Assembly (NCBI RefSeq): GCF_003044185.1
Contig: NZ_PYYB01000001.1
Coordinates: 248,001-312,000 of the forward strand
Direction of reading: 5' to 3'
Origin: Paraconexibacter algicola
GTDB lineage: Bacteria; Actinomycetota; Thermoleophilia; Solirubrobacterales; Solirubrobacteraceae
Length of the DNA stretch: 64,000 nt
Shown here: piece by piece, positions 8,832 to 17,919 of the stretch
Layout of the letters: the number at the start of each line of letters is the position of its first letter
How positions within the stretch are numbered: position 1 is the stretch's first letter
Made by a program: the position numbers and the translations under genes
The notes under the pieces: generated by a model
Told to the model about the DNA's origin: nothing
Databases searched by the model: none
What the model saw: only the letters and a program-made list of their open reading frames with translations

Positions 8832-8936
8832 TGCCCGCAATGGTAGTGGCCGCCGCCCGACGCCCCGGGGGAGCGACGGCGCGCGCCCGCCCGCGGGACG
8901 CGGACGGGCGCGGACAGGCGATCGAGGCCGGGGGCG

Positions 8937-9074
8937 TCAGTGGGCGAAGACCGGGTCGCCCGACGTGGCCTGCGCCGGGACGCGGGACCCGTCGAGCACG
9001 AGCGCGGAGACGACGGCGCCGACGAAGAAGATCCCCGCCGCCCACCAGAACGCGGTCGTGTAGCCGTGGATCGC
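8937..9074 (-). pseudogene. C-terminal remnant of an EmrB/QacA-type MFS transporter
   Basis: About 46 residues read on the minus strand as AAIHGYTTAFWWAAGIFFVG, then a hydrophobic helix, a short polar tail and a stop. The HGY(T)xAFWWAAGIF element and this position next to the terminus are characteristic of the last transmembrane helix of 14-TM drug:H+ antiporters (DHA2 family). Beyond about 9075 the similarity stops abruptly and the sequence becomes the end of an opposite-strand TetR gene. There is no start codon or upstream part, so this is a broken gene rather than a small protein. Confidence 0.7.
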
Positions 9075-9260
9075 CGCCTGGCCGACTACACCCGCGACAT
9101 CGCCCCCGACGCCTGGCGGCGCATGCTCGTCCTCGTCCTCGACGGCCTGCGCGCCACCGGCACCGACGCCACCCCGATGCCCGCCGCCCCCGTCGACCAG
9201 GAGGACCTCGAGCGGGTCATGCAGGCCGCGGGCCACGCGGACCGCCGTCGCCGCGGCTGA
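9075..9260 (+). pseudogene. C-terminal remnant of a TetR-family regulator
   Basis: The plus-strand frame ending at 9260 reads LADYTRDIAPDAWRRMLVLV, then LDGLRATG and a polar tail. The DAWRRxLxLxLDGLRA pattern is typical of the final helices of actinobacterial TetR/AcrR ligand domains. The DNA-binding N-terminal domain and most of the ligand domain are missing. Immediately to the left, on the other strand, is the C-terminal end of an MFS exporter. A divergent exporter-regulator pair that lost both N-terminal parts and the shared promoter in one deletion would leave exactly this arrangement. Confidence 0.65.
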
Positions 9261-9301
9261 GCGATCCCGTCGGGCCCCGTCGCCCGTATCCGTCCGGGAC
9301 C

Positions 9302-9724
9302 ATGCTGCTGGAGCTGCTGAACCTCGTCGACGTCGCCGTGCTCTGCGGCCTGATCTGGACGATCCAGGTCGTGCACTACCCGCTCTTCGCGCGCGTGCCC
9401 GAGCCCGCCTGGCCCGCCTACGAGGCCGAGCACCAGCAGCGGATCACCGTCCTCGTGCTGCCGCTCATGCTCGCGAACGTCGGCCTCGCCGCCGCGCTGC
9501 TCCTCGACGGCGGCGCGCCACAGGACCTCGCGATCGCCAACCTGGCGCTCGCCGGAGGGATCTTCGCCGCGACCGGCGCGGTCTACGCCCCCATGCACGG
9601 GCGGCTCGCCGCCCGCCACGACCCGGCGCTGCTCACGCGACTCGTGCGGCTGAACTGGCTGCGCACGCTCGCGTGGACCGCCCAGCTCGCCGTGGCGATC
9701 GCGCTGCTGGACGCGGCGGTCTGA
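9302..9724 (+). CDS. Small integral membrane protein of unknown function
   Basis: 140-residue protein with four predicted helices, at about 5-25, 50-70, 78-98 and 120-138. Conserved-looking polar features are IQVVHYPLFARV after the first helix, EAEHQQRITV before the second and AVYAPMHGRLA in the loop after the third. They resemble small four-helix DUF families of the anthrone-oxygenase/DUF1772 type, but I cannot assign one firmly. It is separated from the broken TetR remnant by 41 bases and runs towards the TauE gene on the other strand. Confidence 0.75.
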   Translation: MLLELLNLVDVAVLCGLIWTIQVVHYPLFARVPEPAWPAYEAEHQQRITVLVLPLMLANVGLAAALLLDGGAPQDLAIANLALAGGIFAATGAVYAPMHGRLAARHDPALLTRLVRLNWLRTLAWTAQLAVAIALLDAAV

Positions 9725-9736
9725 GCGCCGGCGCAC

Positions 9737-10501
9737 TCACAGCACGAGCTGCAGGATCGCCGCGAGCCCGACGACCACGACGAGCGCCCGCAGCGTCCCC
9801 GGCGCGAGCCGCCGACCGATCCGCGCCCCGATCACGCCACCGGTCGCCGCCCCGACCGCGATCAACGCCGCCGCCCCGAACGACACGTCCGCCACGAGCA
9901 CGAAGACGAGCGCCGCCACCCCGTTGGCCGTCCCCGCCAGGAGGTTGCGCAGGCCCTGCAGGCGCGCCATGTCGTCCGGCAGCGCCGTCCCGAGCAGCGC
10001 GAACAGCAGGATCCCCTGCCCCGCCCCGAAGTAGCCGCCGTACACGCCGGTCGCCCCGATCCCCGCCCGCAGGCCGGCCGTGCCCTCCGCGTGGCCGCCC
10101 GCCGCCCGGCCCTCCCGCCGCCGCGCGACCCACGCCGCGACCCGCGGCTGGAAGACGACGAGCACGAGCGCACCCGCGATGAGCACGGGCACCACGACCG
10201 CGAAGAGGTCCTCCGGCAGCTCCAGGAGCAGGATCGCGCCGATCACCGACCCCGCCGCCGAGCAGGACGCCAGCAGCAGCGCGGACCGCCGGTTCTCCGC
10301 CAGCTCGCGGCGGTAGCCCCACGCCGCCGTGAACGAGCCCGGCACCAGCCCGAGGCCGTTCGTCGTGTTCGCCACCACCGGCGGGTAGCCGACCGCCAGC
10401 AGCACGGGAAAGGTCACGAGCGTGCCCGAGCCGATCACCGCGTTGATCGTCCCGGCGGCCAGGCCGGCGGCCAGGATCGCGATCGCCTCGAGGATCGTCA
10501 T
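9737..10501 (-). CDS. TauE/SafE-family permease
   Basis: 254-residue membrane protein of the sulfite exporter TauE/SafE family (PF01925). It has about eight hydrophobic helices in two repeats; typical elements are AAGTINAVIGSGTLVTFPVLL with NTTNGLG in the first half, and TGVYGGYFGAGQGILLFALL with LQGLRNLLAG in the second. Members export organosulfur anions or move other small anions, so the substrate is not fixed by sequence. ATG 10501 has TAGGGT 8 nt upstream on its strand, consistent with a leaderless promoter in the short gap shared with the divergent phosphatase gene. Confidence 0.9.
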   Translation of the reverse strand: MTILEAIAILAAGLAAGTINAVIGSGTLVTFPVLLAVGYPPVVANTTNGLGLVPGSFTAAWGYRRELAENRRSALLLASCSAAGSVIGAILLLELPEDLFAVVVPVLIAGALVLVVFQPRVAAWVARRREGRAAGGHAEGTAGLRAGIGATGVYGGYFGAGQGILLFALLGTALPDDMARLQGLRNLLAGTANGVAALVFVLVADVSFGAAALIAVGAATGGVIGARIGRRLAPGTLRALVVVVGLAAILQLVL

Positions 10502-10574
10502 CCCGTCGGACCCTACGGACCGGGCAACGCGGCGGTCACGAGCCCGCGGTCCGCGTCCCGTAGCGTGTGCGGTG

Positions 10575-11378
10575 ATGCCCGACACCGCGCCGCCCACCAC
10601 GCCGATCGACCTCGACGGGACCGTCAACGCCCGCGACGTGGGCGGCATCCCGCTCGCCGACGGCAGCGGCGTGATCGCGCCCGGCGTGCTGCTGCGCGCC
10701 GACAACCTGCAGGACCTCACCGAGCGCGACATCGCCACCCTCGTCGAGGAGCTCGGCCTGCGGCTCGTCGTCGACCTGCGCACCGGCTACGAGCTGCGGT
10801 CGGAGGGCCCCGGCCCGCTCGAGCGCGACGAGCGCGTGCGGATCGAGCACCGCTCGCTCTACCCGGAGACCGGGGGCGGCACCGACCTCGACCTGCAGAC
10901 CGTGCTGCCGTGGGGCGACGGCGTCGGCGCCGACCTGCCGCAGGAGACCCCGACCGTCCGCGCGTACCTCGGCTACACGCGCCGCCGCCCCGACTCGATC
11001 GTCGAGGCGCTGCGCGCGATGGCGCACACCGAGGGCGCCACGCTGGTGCACTGCGCCGCCGGGAAGGACCGGACCGGCACCGTCGTCGCGATCGCGCTCG
11101 CCGCGGCCGGGGCGGACCGCGACGCGATCGTCGCCGACTACCTGGCGACCGCGCAGAACATCGAGGCGATCGTGCAGCGGCTCGCCGAGACGAACACCTA
11201 CGGCGCCGAGATGCGCAAGCACGACCCGTCGAGCCACGCGCCCGTCCCCGGCACGATGGAGCGCGTCCTCGAGCTCCTGGAGGCCGAGCACGGCAGCGTC
11301 GAGGCGTGGCTGCTCTCCGAGGGCCTGCGCCCCGAGGAGCTCGAGCGGCTGCGCGCGCGGCTGCGCCGGCAGGACTGA
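10575..11378 (+). CDS. Tyrosine phosphatase-like protein (Y_phosphatase3 family)
   Basis: 267-residue protein with the phosphatase P-loop HCAAGKDRTG (CX5R; Cys and Arg intact) and the family N-terminal element NARDVGGIPLADG. It also has LLRADNLQDLT and VVDLRTGYEL. This is the layout of the lipid/protein tyrosine phosphatases of the PF13350 group (MptpB-like). The C-terminal third is helical and contains AYLGYTRRRPDSI before the active site. It starts at ATG 10575 or the adjacent GTG 10572; TAGCGT at 10561-10566 provides a leaderless-type promoter. It converges on the MetE-like gene with only 9 bases between the stops. Confidence 0.9.
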   Translation: MPDTAPPTTPIDLDGTVNARDVGGIPLADGSGVIAPGVLLRADNLQDLTERDIATLVEELGLRLVVDLRTGYELRSEGPGPLERDERVRIEHRSLYPETGGGTDLDLQTVLPWGDGVGADLPQETPTVRAYLGYTRRRPDSIVEALRAMAHTEGATLVHCAAGKDRTGTVVAIALAAAGADRDAIVADYLATAQNIEAIVQRLAETNTYGAEMRKHDPSSHAPVPGTMERVLELLEAEHGSVEAWLLSEGLRPEELERLRARLRRQD

Positions 11379-11387
11379 CCCGCCGCG

Positions 11388-12305
11388 TCAGGGGGCGGTC
11401 GCGCGCGCCGCGTCCGCGCGCCGGCGCATCGTGCCGGCGACGTCGCGCAGGGCCACCGCGACCTGCCGCTCGCGCTCGACGCTCATCCGTCCCGTCCCGC
11501 ACGACGCCGTCAGCAGGCTGCGTCCCGCGGTCCGGGGGACCGCCTCCACCGCGGCCGTGACCCGTCGGATGCCGTGCAGCGCGTACTCGGGCCGGTGGGC
11601 GGCGATCGCCCCCCACGCCACCCAGGCCCCGCGCGCGGCGAGCGCGTCGAGCGAGCGGGCCGCCCGCCCGTCGACGGGCGTGAACGCGAGGTCCAGCGAC
11701 AGCAGGTCGGGGGCCGCTGCGTCGACCACGTCCCACGGCACCTCGCAGCAGCAGTGCAGGCCCCACGCGTCGGCGAGGTCGCGCAGCGGCGCCCAGGCCG
11801 CCTCGATGCCCGGGTGGGCGCAGAGGCCGAGCGCGGGCTCGTCGAGGACCAGCACCACGCCCGGGCCGCGCTCCCGGACCGCGTCGACCGCCTCCGCCGC
11901 GGCGTCCGCGAGCCACGTGGCGAGCTCCGCAGTCCGCGGGGACGGGGTCCCCGCGGGGGCGGACGCGTCCGTGGCCCGGTCGATCGCGCAGCCGAGCGTC
12001 ACCGGCCCGGTCAGCTGGAGCTTCACGACGCCGTGGGCGGGCGGGCGCCGTTCGAGCTCCCGCAGGAACGCCGGCCACGCCGCCGGCTCCCGCGCCGCGC
12101 GCTCGGGCGTCCAGGTCCGCCGCGCCGCGACGTCCCCGAGCCACTCGTGCACCATGTCGCCGTCGTGGCGCGGCAGCTGCGGGCAGAACGGGACCGCGTA
12201 GGCGAGCGTCAGGTACTCGACGGCCGCGGCCGGGTCGGCGTGCGGCAGGCTGCCGATCCCGGTCGTCGCCCAGGACGGCAGCTGGTCCAGCAGCGGGAGC
12301 CGCAC
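11388..12305 (-). CDS. Short cobalamin-independent methionine synthase-like protein (MetE C-terminal fold)
   Basis: 305-residue protein corresponding only to the catalytic beta-barrel of MetE. It opens with WATTGIGSLPHADP and shows the zinc-ligand pattern His-x-Cys in LHCCCEVPW and the distal Cys in TASCGTGRMS. A substrate-side acidic stretch (VLVLDEPALGL) is also present. Half-length MetE proteins of this type accept methyl groups from donors other than folate in archaea and some bacteria, so the donor is uncertain. GTG 12305 lies 10 bases after the stop of the last MCE gene, so it may be co-transcribed with the MCE operon, although the functions look unrelated. Confidence 0.87.
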   Translation of the reverse strand: MRLPLLDQLPSWATTGIGSLPHADPAAAVEYLTLAYAVPFCPQLPRHDGDMVHEWLGDVAARRTWTPERAAREPAAWPAFLRELERRPPAHGVVKLQLTGPVTLGCAIDRATDASAPAGTPSPRTAELATWLADAAAEAVDAVRERGPGVVLVLDEPALGLCAHPGIEAAWAPLRDLADAWGLHCCCEVPWDVVDAAAPDLLSLDLAFTPVDGRAARSLDALAARGAWVAWGAIAAHRPEYALHGIRRVTAAVEAVPRTAGRSLLTASCGTGRMSVERERQVAVALRDVAGTMRRRADAARATAP

Positions 12306-12315
12306 CCGCCCGCGC

Positions 12316-13728
12316 TCACTCGGGCGCGCGCGAGAGCTTCGGGAACCGCGAGACGCCGGCCCCGGCGTCGAACGGCTGCTGCTGCAGGCACGCGGGCGGC
12401 TGGCCGAGCGGCGGCACGACCTGCGGGTTGCCCGTGTTCGTGCAGTCGAAGGACTCGTAGCCACCGTCGGGCCCGATCTTCCGCTGCGCGAGCGGCGCCG
12501 GGTACGGGTTGGAGCGGTTGCTCGGTGCACGCTGCTCGAAGAACCCGAGCGTCTCGTTCCACACCGGCAGCAGCAGCCGCAGGTAGTTCGTCTGGCGGCC
12601 GCTGGCGGTCGGCGCCGTGCGGTTCGTCGCCGCCGCGACCTTCGCCCACGACTGCGTGAAGTCGGTGCGGTAGGCGGCCAGGAAGGCGGTCGCCGGCTCG
12701 AGGTCGCGCGAGAACGGCGCGAGGCGGTCGAACAGCGGGCCGGCGGCCTGCAGGATCGCGGTCGTCGCGGGCAGGCCGTTGCGGGCGGCGCTCAGCACGG
12801 GCGAGAGGTCGCGGGAGAGGTCGCGCAGGTCGTCGCCGAGCGCGGCGCCGCCGTCGAGGGTGGGCTTGAGGTCGCGGGCGACGGGGCGCAGGTCGCGGAC
12901 CGCGGGCAGCAGGTCGCGGCTGAGCGCGCGGGTCGAGGTGGCGCTGCGGTCGAGCGCCTGCAGGAACGGCGGCAGCGCGCGCACGGTCGCGCGGAGGTCG
13001 TCGCGGCGCGCGGCGGTCGTGCGCAGCACCTGGTCGCCGGCGGTCACGAGCTCGCGCGTGGCCACGTCGCGACGCCCGACGGTGCGGAACACGGTGCCCG
13101 CGTCGCGGACGAGCCCCTGCACCGCGCGGGACTGCGCGTCGAAGGTCGCGAACACGTCCCCGCCGTCCTGCAGCAGCGGGCCGAGGTTGCCGACCGCGTC
13201 GTTGATGTCCGTGCCGCGGCCCTTCAGCGCCGCCGACCAGCCCTGCATCCAGCGCTGGAGGTTGCGCCGCGACGGGGCGTCGAACGCCTGCAGGACCTCG
13301 TCGAGTTCGACCGTCGACGCGACCTGCCCGCGGGCGAGCGTCCCGCCCTCGGGGATCTCGGGCGCACCGGGCGAGCCCGGGGTCATCTCGACGTAGATCT
13401 CGCCGAGCAGCGTCTTCTGGCGCAGGATCGCGCGGGCGTCGGCGCGCAGCGGCGCGTAGCGCGGGTCGATCTGCAGCGTGGCGCGGGTGCGGTCGCCGTC
13501 GCGGCGCTGGTCGACGACCTTGCCGATCGGCACGCCGGAGACCCGCACGTCGGCCTGCTCGGCGAGCTGCGTGGCCTCCGGGAACAGCACGTCGGCCCGG
13601 TAGCCCTTGGGCTTCAGCGGCGTCGAGCCGCCGAAGCTCACCCAGAGGAACAGCAGCAGCCCGAAGCAGGTCAGGGCGAACACGACCATGATGGCCAGCC
13701 GGCTGCGGGTCATCTCCGACGGGTTCAC
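12316..13728 (-). CDS. MCE/MlaD-family protein (sixth and last of the operon)
   Basis: 470-residue secreted/anchored lipid-transfer protein. One N-terminal helix (about 10-32, LAIMVVFALTCFGLLLFLW) is followed by the MlaD domain (about 40-125: YRADVLFPEATQL, VRVSGVPIGKV, LGEIYVEMTPG). A long helical region of about 250 residues and a proline-rich, two-cysteine tail follow. MCE proteins assemble as hexamers that carry lipids across the envelope. GTG 13728 is preferred to GTG 13737 because it gives the same 4-bp GTGA overlap that joins the other genes of this operon, with GGGGGTG upstream as ribosome binding site. Confidence 0.9.
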   Translation of the reverse strand: MNPSEMTRSRLAIMVVFALTCFGLLLFLWVSFGGSTPLKPKGYRADVLFPEATQLAEQADVRVSGVPIGKVVDQRRDGDRTRATLQIDPRYAPLRADARAILRQKTLLGEIYVEMTPGSPGAPEIPEGGTLARGQVASTVELDEVLQAFDAPSRRNLQRWMQGWSAALKGRGTDINDAVGNLGPLLQDGGDVFATFDAQSRAVQGLVRDAGTVFRTVGRRDVATRELVTAGDQVLRTTAARRDDLRATVRALPPFLQALDRSATSTRALSRDLLPAVRDLRPVARDLKPTLDGGAALGDDLRDLSRDLSPVLSAARNGLPATTAILQAAGPLFDRLAPFSRDLEPATAFLAAYRTDFTQSWAKVAAATNRTAPTASGRQTNYLRLLLPVWNETLGFFEQRAPSNRSNPYPAPLAQRKIGPDGGYESFDCTNTGNPQVVPPLGQPPACLQQQPFDAGAGVSRFPKLSRAPE

Positions 13729-14999
13729 TTCGGGCACACCCCCAGATCGGCGAGCGGCTGCAGCAGCGGGACGAGCAGGCCGGCCTGGTTGACGTTCGCG
13801 CAGGAGACGATGACCTGCCCGCGCCAGGCGACGCCGTTGCCGTCGTTGGTCGAGAGCATGGAGGTCGTGTTGTGGCCGAACCAGGCGAGCCAGAAGAGGT
13901 AGCCCTCCTCCTTGCCCGGCGGGTTGTAGGCGATCGTGTTCACGACCCGGCCCAGCACCGCCATGCTGCGGTCGAGGTCGGCGGTCACCGGGGTCAGGGC
14001 CTTGACCGCGGCGGCGGTCTGCCGGGCGGTCGGGCGTGCCTCGCGCGAGAGGCCGCGCAGCTCGCGGACGGCGGGGCCGCCGGTCCGCGCCAGGGACGCG
14101 AGGTCCTGCAGCGCGGGCCGCAGCCGGCGCGCGGTCGGCTCCAGGCGCGTCAGCGCGGGCTTCAGGTCACGGGCCAGCGGGCGGGCGGCGGCCAGCGCGC
14201 CGTCGACCTCCCCGAGCGTGCCGGGCAGCTCCGCGAGGCCGCGGCGCAGCGCGTCGTCCTCGCTGGCGATGGCGGCGAACGTCGTGTTGCCCTGCGACAC
14301 CAGCGCCTGCAGGTCGTCGGACTGGCCGGCGACGCGGCCCGACAGGGACGCCAGGCGGCTGACGAGGCGGCGCAGCTCGACCCGACGGCCTCGCAGCGCG
14401 GCGGTGAGCTCCTTCGTGCGCGCGAGCGTCGGCTGGCTGGTCTTGAGGATCTCGCGGAGGTTCAGCGCGCGGTCGCCGGCGAGGCCGTCGCCGAGGCCCT
14501 GGACGAGCGCCTGCACGTACCCGCGCGTGTCGCCGTCGAGGCCCGCGAGGACCTCGTCGACGTTCACGGTCGGCGTCGCGCGGGACACGGGCAGCACGTC
14601 GTCGGAGCCGAGCTTCGGCGCCGACGGGGTCCCCGGGTCCATGTCGATCGTCATGTCCTGCAGGCCGGTGCGGGGCCGCACGAGCACCTTCGCGTCGGCG
14701 TGCACCGCGTCGAGCTTGTTGCGCTCGATGTCCATCCGGACGACGGCGCGGCCGTTCACGAGGTCGACGGCGCCGATCTCGCCGACGTTGACGCCCGCGA
14801 CCGTGACCGTCTGCCCCTGGCCGGGGGTGATCGCCTGCGCGGTGGGCAGCTCGACCTTGACGCTGTAGAAGTCCTCCCAGGGCAGCCGCAGCCGCTGGTT
14901 GACGAGGATGTAGCTGCCGACGGCGACCGCGGCGATGAGCAGGCCGAAGATCGCGAGGATCGTGACCGAGTACTTGCGCAGCTGCTGGCGGAGGTTCAT
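13725..14999 (-). CDS. MCE/MlaD-family protein (fifth of the operon)
   Basis: 424 residues. The transmembrane anchor lies at about 10-32 (VTILAIFGLLIAAVAVGSY). The MlaD domain at about 42-125 includes VTVAGVNVGEIGAVDLVNG and LQDMTIDMDPG. A helical stretch with repeated LARDLKPAL/RLRPAL motifs spans about 150-340. The C-terminal part (YLFWLAWFGHNTTSMLSTND, with two cysteines near the end) is the segment seen at the end of many actinobacterial MCE proteins. Its ATG overlaps the stop of the fourth gene by 4 bases (14996-14999). With its neighbours it probably forms one hetero-hexameric lipid-uptake assembly. Confidence 0.92.
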   Translation of the reverse strand: MNLRQQLRKYSVTILAIFGLLIAAVAVGSYILVNQRLRLPWEDFYSVKVELPTAQAITPGQGQTVTVAGVNVGEIGAVDLVNGRAVVRMDIERNKLDAVHADAKVLVRPRTGLQDMTIDMDPGTPSAPKLGSDDVLPVSRATPTVNVDEVLAGLDGDTRGYVQALVQGLGDGLAGDRALNLREILKTSQPTLARTKELTAALRGRRVELRRLVSRLASLSGRVAGQSDDLQALVSQGNTTFAAIASEDDALRRGLAELPGTLGEVDGALAAARPLARDLKPALTRLEPTARRLRPALQDLASLARTGGPAVRELRGLSREARPTARQTAAAVKALTPVTADLDRSMAVLGRVVNTIAYNPPGKEEGYLFWLAWFGHNTTSMLSTNDGNGVAWRGQVIVSCANVNQAGLLVPLLQPLADLGVCPK

Positions 15000-16534
15000 C
15001 GCGACCCCTTCGCGTCGGCGGCGCGCTCGCGGGTCAGGGCGCGGCGCAGCTTGCCGTCCTTCGTCAGCGACTGCAGGCGCTGCACGGCCTTCCCGACCGA
15101 GGTGCCCAGGGCGCTGCGCGTGGCCCCGGAGATGCGGCGCTGGTTGGCCGGGGCGGGCACCGAGTCGGCCCGCAGGTCCGGCAGGTCCTGCTTCAGGCAG
15201 TCGGCGCCGGGGGCGAACGGCGGCACCTGGTTGGGCGTGTACCGCGGGCGCGCCCCGAGCAGCGGCTCGGAGGTGAGCGACACGAGGTCGCCGACGCCGG
15301 GCAGCGCGGTCGAGACGAGGTTCTCGCCCCCGCCGGCGTGGTAGCGGACCGCGGCGCCGTTGGCGTCGAAGCTGCTGCCGGCCGAGGCGAGCCCCGGGCC
15401 GATCATCGCGATCTCCTGCCAGACCGGGCGGCCGGTGGAGAGCGCCCCGTCGTCGACGGACTTGTTCAGGGTCGGCACGACGTTGCGCGAGACGCAGCGG
15501 GCGATCGGGTCGATCCGGCCGAGCAGCGTGTCGAGCGCCGGCTGCAGGGTGCGCAGGCCGCTGACCGCGGGCCGCAGGTCACGCACGAGCGCCGGCAGCT
15601 CGCTGGGCGCCAGCAGGCCGGCGGTCGAGCGCACGAACGGGCGGGCCGTGTCGATCGCCCCGGGCGCAACCCGCAGCGCCGGGCGCAGCGCCGAGGCGAA
15701 GCGGCGCAGCGGCGGCAGCGCGCCGCGGAGGTCGGCGAGCGCCGGACGGGCGGTCGAGAGCGTGCGGTCGAGGCCGCGCAGCGTCGCGGCGAGGTCGTCG
15801 CGCGACGCGGCCAGCGTCGTCACGGTCTGCGCGAAGCCGGTGACGAGGCCCGCGAGCTCGCCGTCCCGGGCGGCGAGCGCGTCGGACACCTTCGCCTGGG
15901 CCTGCACGAAGCGGGTCAGGTCGCCGGGCTTCTGGCCGCGCGCCGCCTCGCTGACGATCGCGGTGCCGGTGAAGGCCCCGGCCCAGTCGGCGAAGCCGGC
16001 GTTCACGGCCTCGGCGCCGCCGCCGTCGAAGGCGGTGGCGAGGTTCTCCACCGTCGCCTGGACGTCGGCGCGCGAGTTGCTGCGCAGGGCGCCGAGCACC
16101 TCGTCGAGCTGCACCGCGACGGCGGTCTGCCCGATCGGGATCGTCCCGTTGTCCGGGACCTCCCCGGCGCCCGGGGTGCCGGGTCGCACGTCGACGAAGA
16201 AGTTGCCCTCCAGGAACAGCCGCGGACGGATCTTCATCGTCGCGTCGCGGTGGATCGGCCGGCCCTTGTCCTCGAAGCGCAGGCGCGCGACCGCGGTGCC
16301 GCCGGGTCCGCGCTCGACGCGCACGACCTTGCCGACCTCGACGCCCGCGATCCGCACGGGCGAGCCGCCCTTGATCTCGGTGGCCGCCGAGGTGAACACG
16401 GCGTCGACCTCGTACTGGGGCTTGAACGGGACCCGGAACTTCGTGAAGCCCAGGTAGGTGAAGGCGGCGACGAAGACGAGCGCCAGCGCCCCGGCCTTGA
16501 ACGGGCTCATGCCCGGCTTGACCCCGCGCCTCAT
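14996..16534 (-). CDS. MCE/MlaD-family protein (fourth of the operon)
   Basis: 512 residues, the longest of the six. The membrane anchor lies at about 12-30 (AGALALVFVAAFTYLGF). The MlaD domain at about 40-125 contains VRIAGVEVGKVVRVERG and LEGNFFVDVRPG. A long amphipathic helical region follows, with recurring ARPALADLR-type units, and then a C-terminal domain (VWQEIAMIGPGLASAGSSFD) and a basic tail. It begins with ATG overlapping the preceding stop (ATGA). The helical region is the part of MCE proteins that builds the hydrophobic tunnel or needle. Confidence 0.92.
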   Translation of the reverse strand: MRRGVKPGMSPFKAGALALVFVAAFTYLGFTKFRVPFKPQYEVDAVFTSAATEIKGGSPVRIAGVEVGKVVRVERGPGGTAVARLRFEDKGRPIHRDATMKIRPRLFLEGNFFVDVRPGTPGAGEVPDNGTIPIGQTAVAVQLDEVLGALRSNSRADVQATVENLATAFDGGGAEAVNAGFADWAGAFTGTAIVSEAARGQKPGDLTRFVQAQAKVSDALAARDGELAGLVTGFAQTVTTLAASRDDLAATLRGLDRTLSTARPALADLRGALPPLRRFASALRPALRVAPGAIDTARPFVRSTAGLLAPSELPALVRDLRPAVSGLRTLQPALDTLLGRIDPIARCVSRNVVPTLNKSVDDGALSTGRPVWQEIAMIGPGLASAGSSFDANGAAVRYHAGGGENLVSTALPGVGDLVSLTSEPLLGARPRYTPNQVPPFAPGADCLKQDLPDLRADSVPAPANQRRISGATRSALGTSVGKAVQRLQSLTKDGKLRRALTRERAADAKGSR

Positions 16535-17919
16535 CGACCCGCCCCCTCGACGAACGTGGGCGGCGAGGTCTTCTCGGTCGCGCCCGGCTGCACGCCCGGT
16601 GCGGGCCCGATCTGCTGGCCCGGCACGAACGTCTCGTTGCCCGGCTCGCACTCGCCGCCGGCGCCGGTGTCGGCGACCGGCATCGCGTGGAGCGTGCGCG
16701 ACGCACGGGCGCTCTGGAACATCTCCTCGCCCTGCACGATCGGGATGAAGCGGAACCAGGTGCCCATCGTGTCGCCCTCGCTGACGACCTGCGGGACGTT
16801 GCGACCCCAGAGGCCGAGGTAGTTGCAGCGGGTCTGGAACGGCGCGATGACCTCGAGCGCGGTGCCGAGCGACCGCACGCTGGTGGTGAGGTGGCGCAGG
16901 GCGACTGGCAGCGACGCGCGACGCGAGAGCGCGTCCAGGCGCGACAGCGTCCGGCGCAGGTCGGTGCCCAGGCGCGGGGCGCGGCGCAGCACCGGGGTGG
17001 CGGCCTGCAGGCCGGCGGTCAGGCGGTCGGCGGAGCCGCGCAGGACGGCGACCGCGGGCCGCGCGTCGCGCAGCAGGCCGGCGGCCTCGGCCAGCAGCGG
17101 GCGGGCCTCGCGGAAGCCGGCGGCCGCGTTGCGCTGGGCGCCCGGGGCGACGACGAGGGTCCGGTCGATCGCCGCGTCCTCGGCGCCGAGCGCCTCGAAC
17201 GTGCGCGCGCCGGCCTCGAACAGGCTGCCGAGCTGCGGCGTGACGGGCGCGAGCGCGGCGGTCGTGGCCCGCGCGCCCTGCAGGAAGCCGCGCAGGTCGG
17301 TGGTGTCCGACCGCAGGTTGGCCGCGACGGAGCGCAGGTCGGTGGCGACCTGCGGGAGCGCGCCGATCGCGTCGCTGAGGTCGGGGCCGCGGCCCGCGAG
17401 CCCGCTGCCGAGCTCGCGCACGACGCCGCGCACGCCGGCGCGGGTCGGGGCGTCGAACGCGGAGATCGCGTCGTCGAACGCCACGACGCCGGTGGACTGG
17501 CGCAGCGGGATCTCGCCGCCGGCGGCCAGCTCGCGGCTGCTGCGCCCGGGGATCAGCTCGAGGTACTTCAGGCCGAGGTTCGAGCGCTGCCGCACGATCG
17601 CCCGCGTGTCCGCGGCGAGCGGCTGCGCGGCCGTCTCGAGCGCCACGTCGATCCGCGCGGCGGGCAGGGCGTCGCCCCGGCCGGGCTCCGCGGTGATCGC
17701 CTTCACGACCCCGACGCGCGAGCCGCCGATCCGCACGTCGTTGCCGGGCACGAGCTCGGCGGCGTCGGGGACGACGACCTCGAGGTCGTAGGTCGGGACG
17801 AACGGCAGGCCGTTGTTGGCGTTGTAGGAGAGGAACACCGCGACGACGACGATCAGCGTCGTGATCGCGCCGATGAGCACCGGGTTGGCGGCGAGCGAGC
17901 TGTTGCGGCGGCGGTTCAT
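16531..17919 (-). CDS. MCE/MlaD-family protein (third of the operon)
   Basis: 462 residues. An anchor helix at about 13-32 (VLIGAITTLIVVVAVFLSY) precedes the MlaD domain (about 42-130: VRIGGSRVGVVKAI, LGLKYLELIPG). The helical tunnel region reaches about residue 360. The C-terminal part has CNYLGLWGRNVPQ, where the Cys probably pairs with the one in GGECEPGN, and a TFVPGQQIGPAPG tail. Start and stop both overlap neighbours by 4 bases, so translation is coupled through the operon. No signal cleavage site or lipobox is seen. Confidence 0.92.
   Translation of the reverse strand: MNRRRNSSLAANPVLIGAITTLIVVVAVFLSYNANNGLPFVPTYDLEVVVPDAAELVPGNDVRIGGSRVGVVKAITAEPGRGDALPAARIDVALETAAQPLAADTRAIVRQRSNLGLKYLELIPGRSSRELAAGGEIPLRQSTGVVAFDDAISAFDAPTRAGVRGVVRELGSGLAGRGPDLSDAIGALPQVATDLRSVAANLRSDTTDLRGFLQGARATTAALAPVTPQLGSLFEAGARTFEALGAEDAAIDRTLVVAPGAQRNAAAGFREARPLLAEAAGLLRDARPAVAVLRGSADRLTAGLQAATPVLRRAPRLGTDLRRTLSRLDALSRRASLPVALRHLTTSVRSLGTALEVIAPFQTRCNYLGLWGRNVPQVVSEGDTMGTWFRFIPIVQGEEMFQSARASRTLHAMPVADTGAGGECEPGNETFVPGQQIGPAPGVQPGATEKTSPPTFVEGAGR

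Noticed and set aside
8838-8840. TTG start for the CNNM gene
   Set aside because: GTG 8831 fits the TACCAT spacing and begins just before the first membrane helix.
10422-10574. N-terminal extension of the tyrosine phosphatase
   Set aside because: It overlaps the divergent TauE gene, and the domain begins after ATG 10575.
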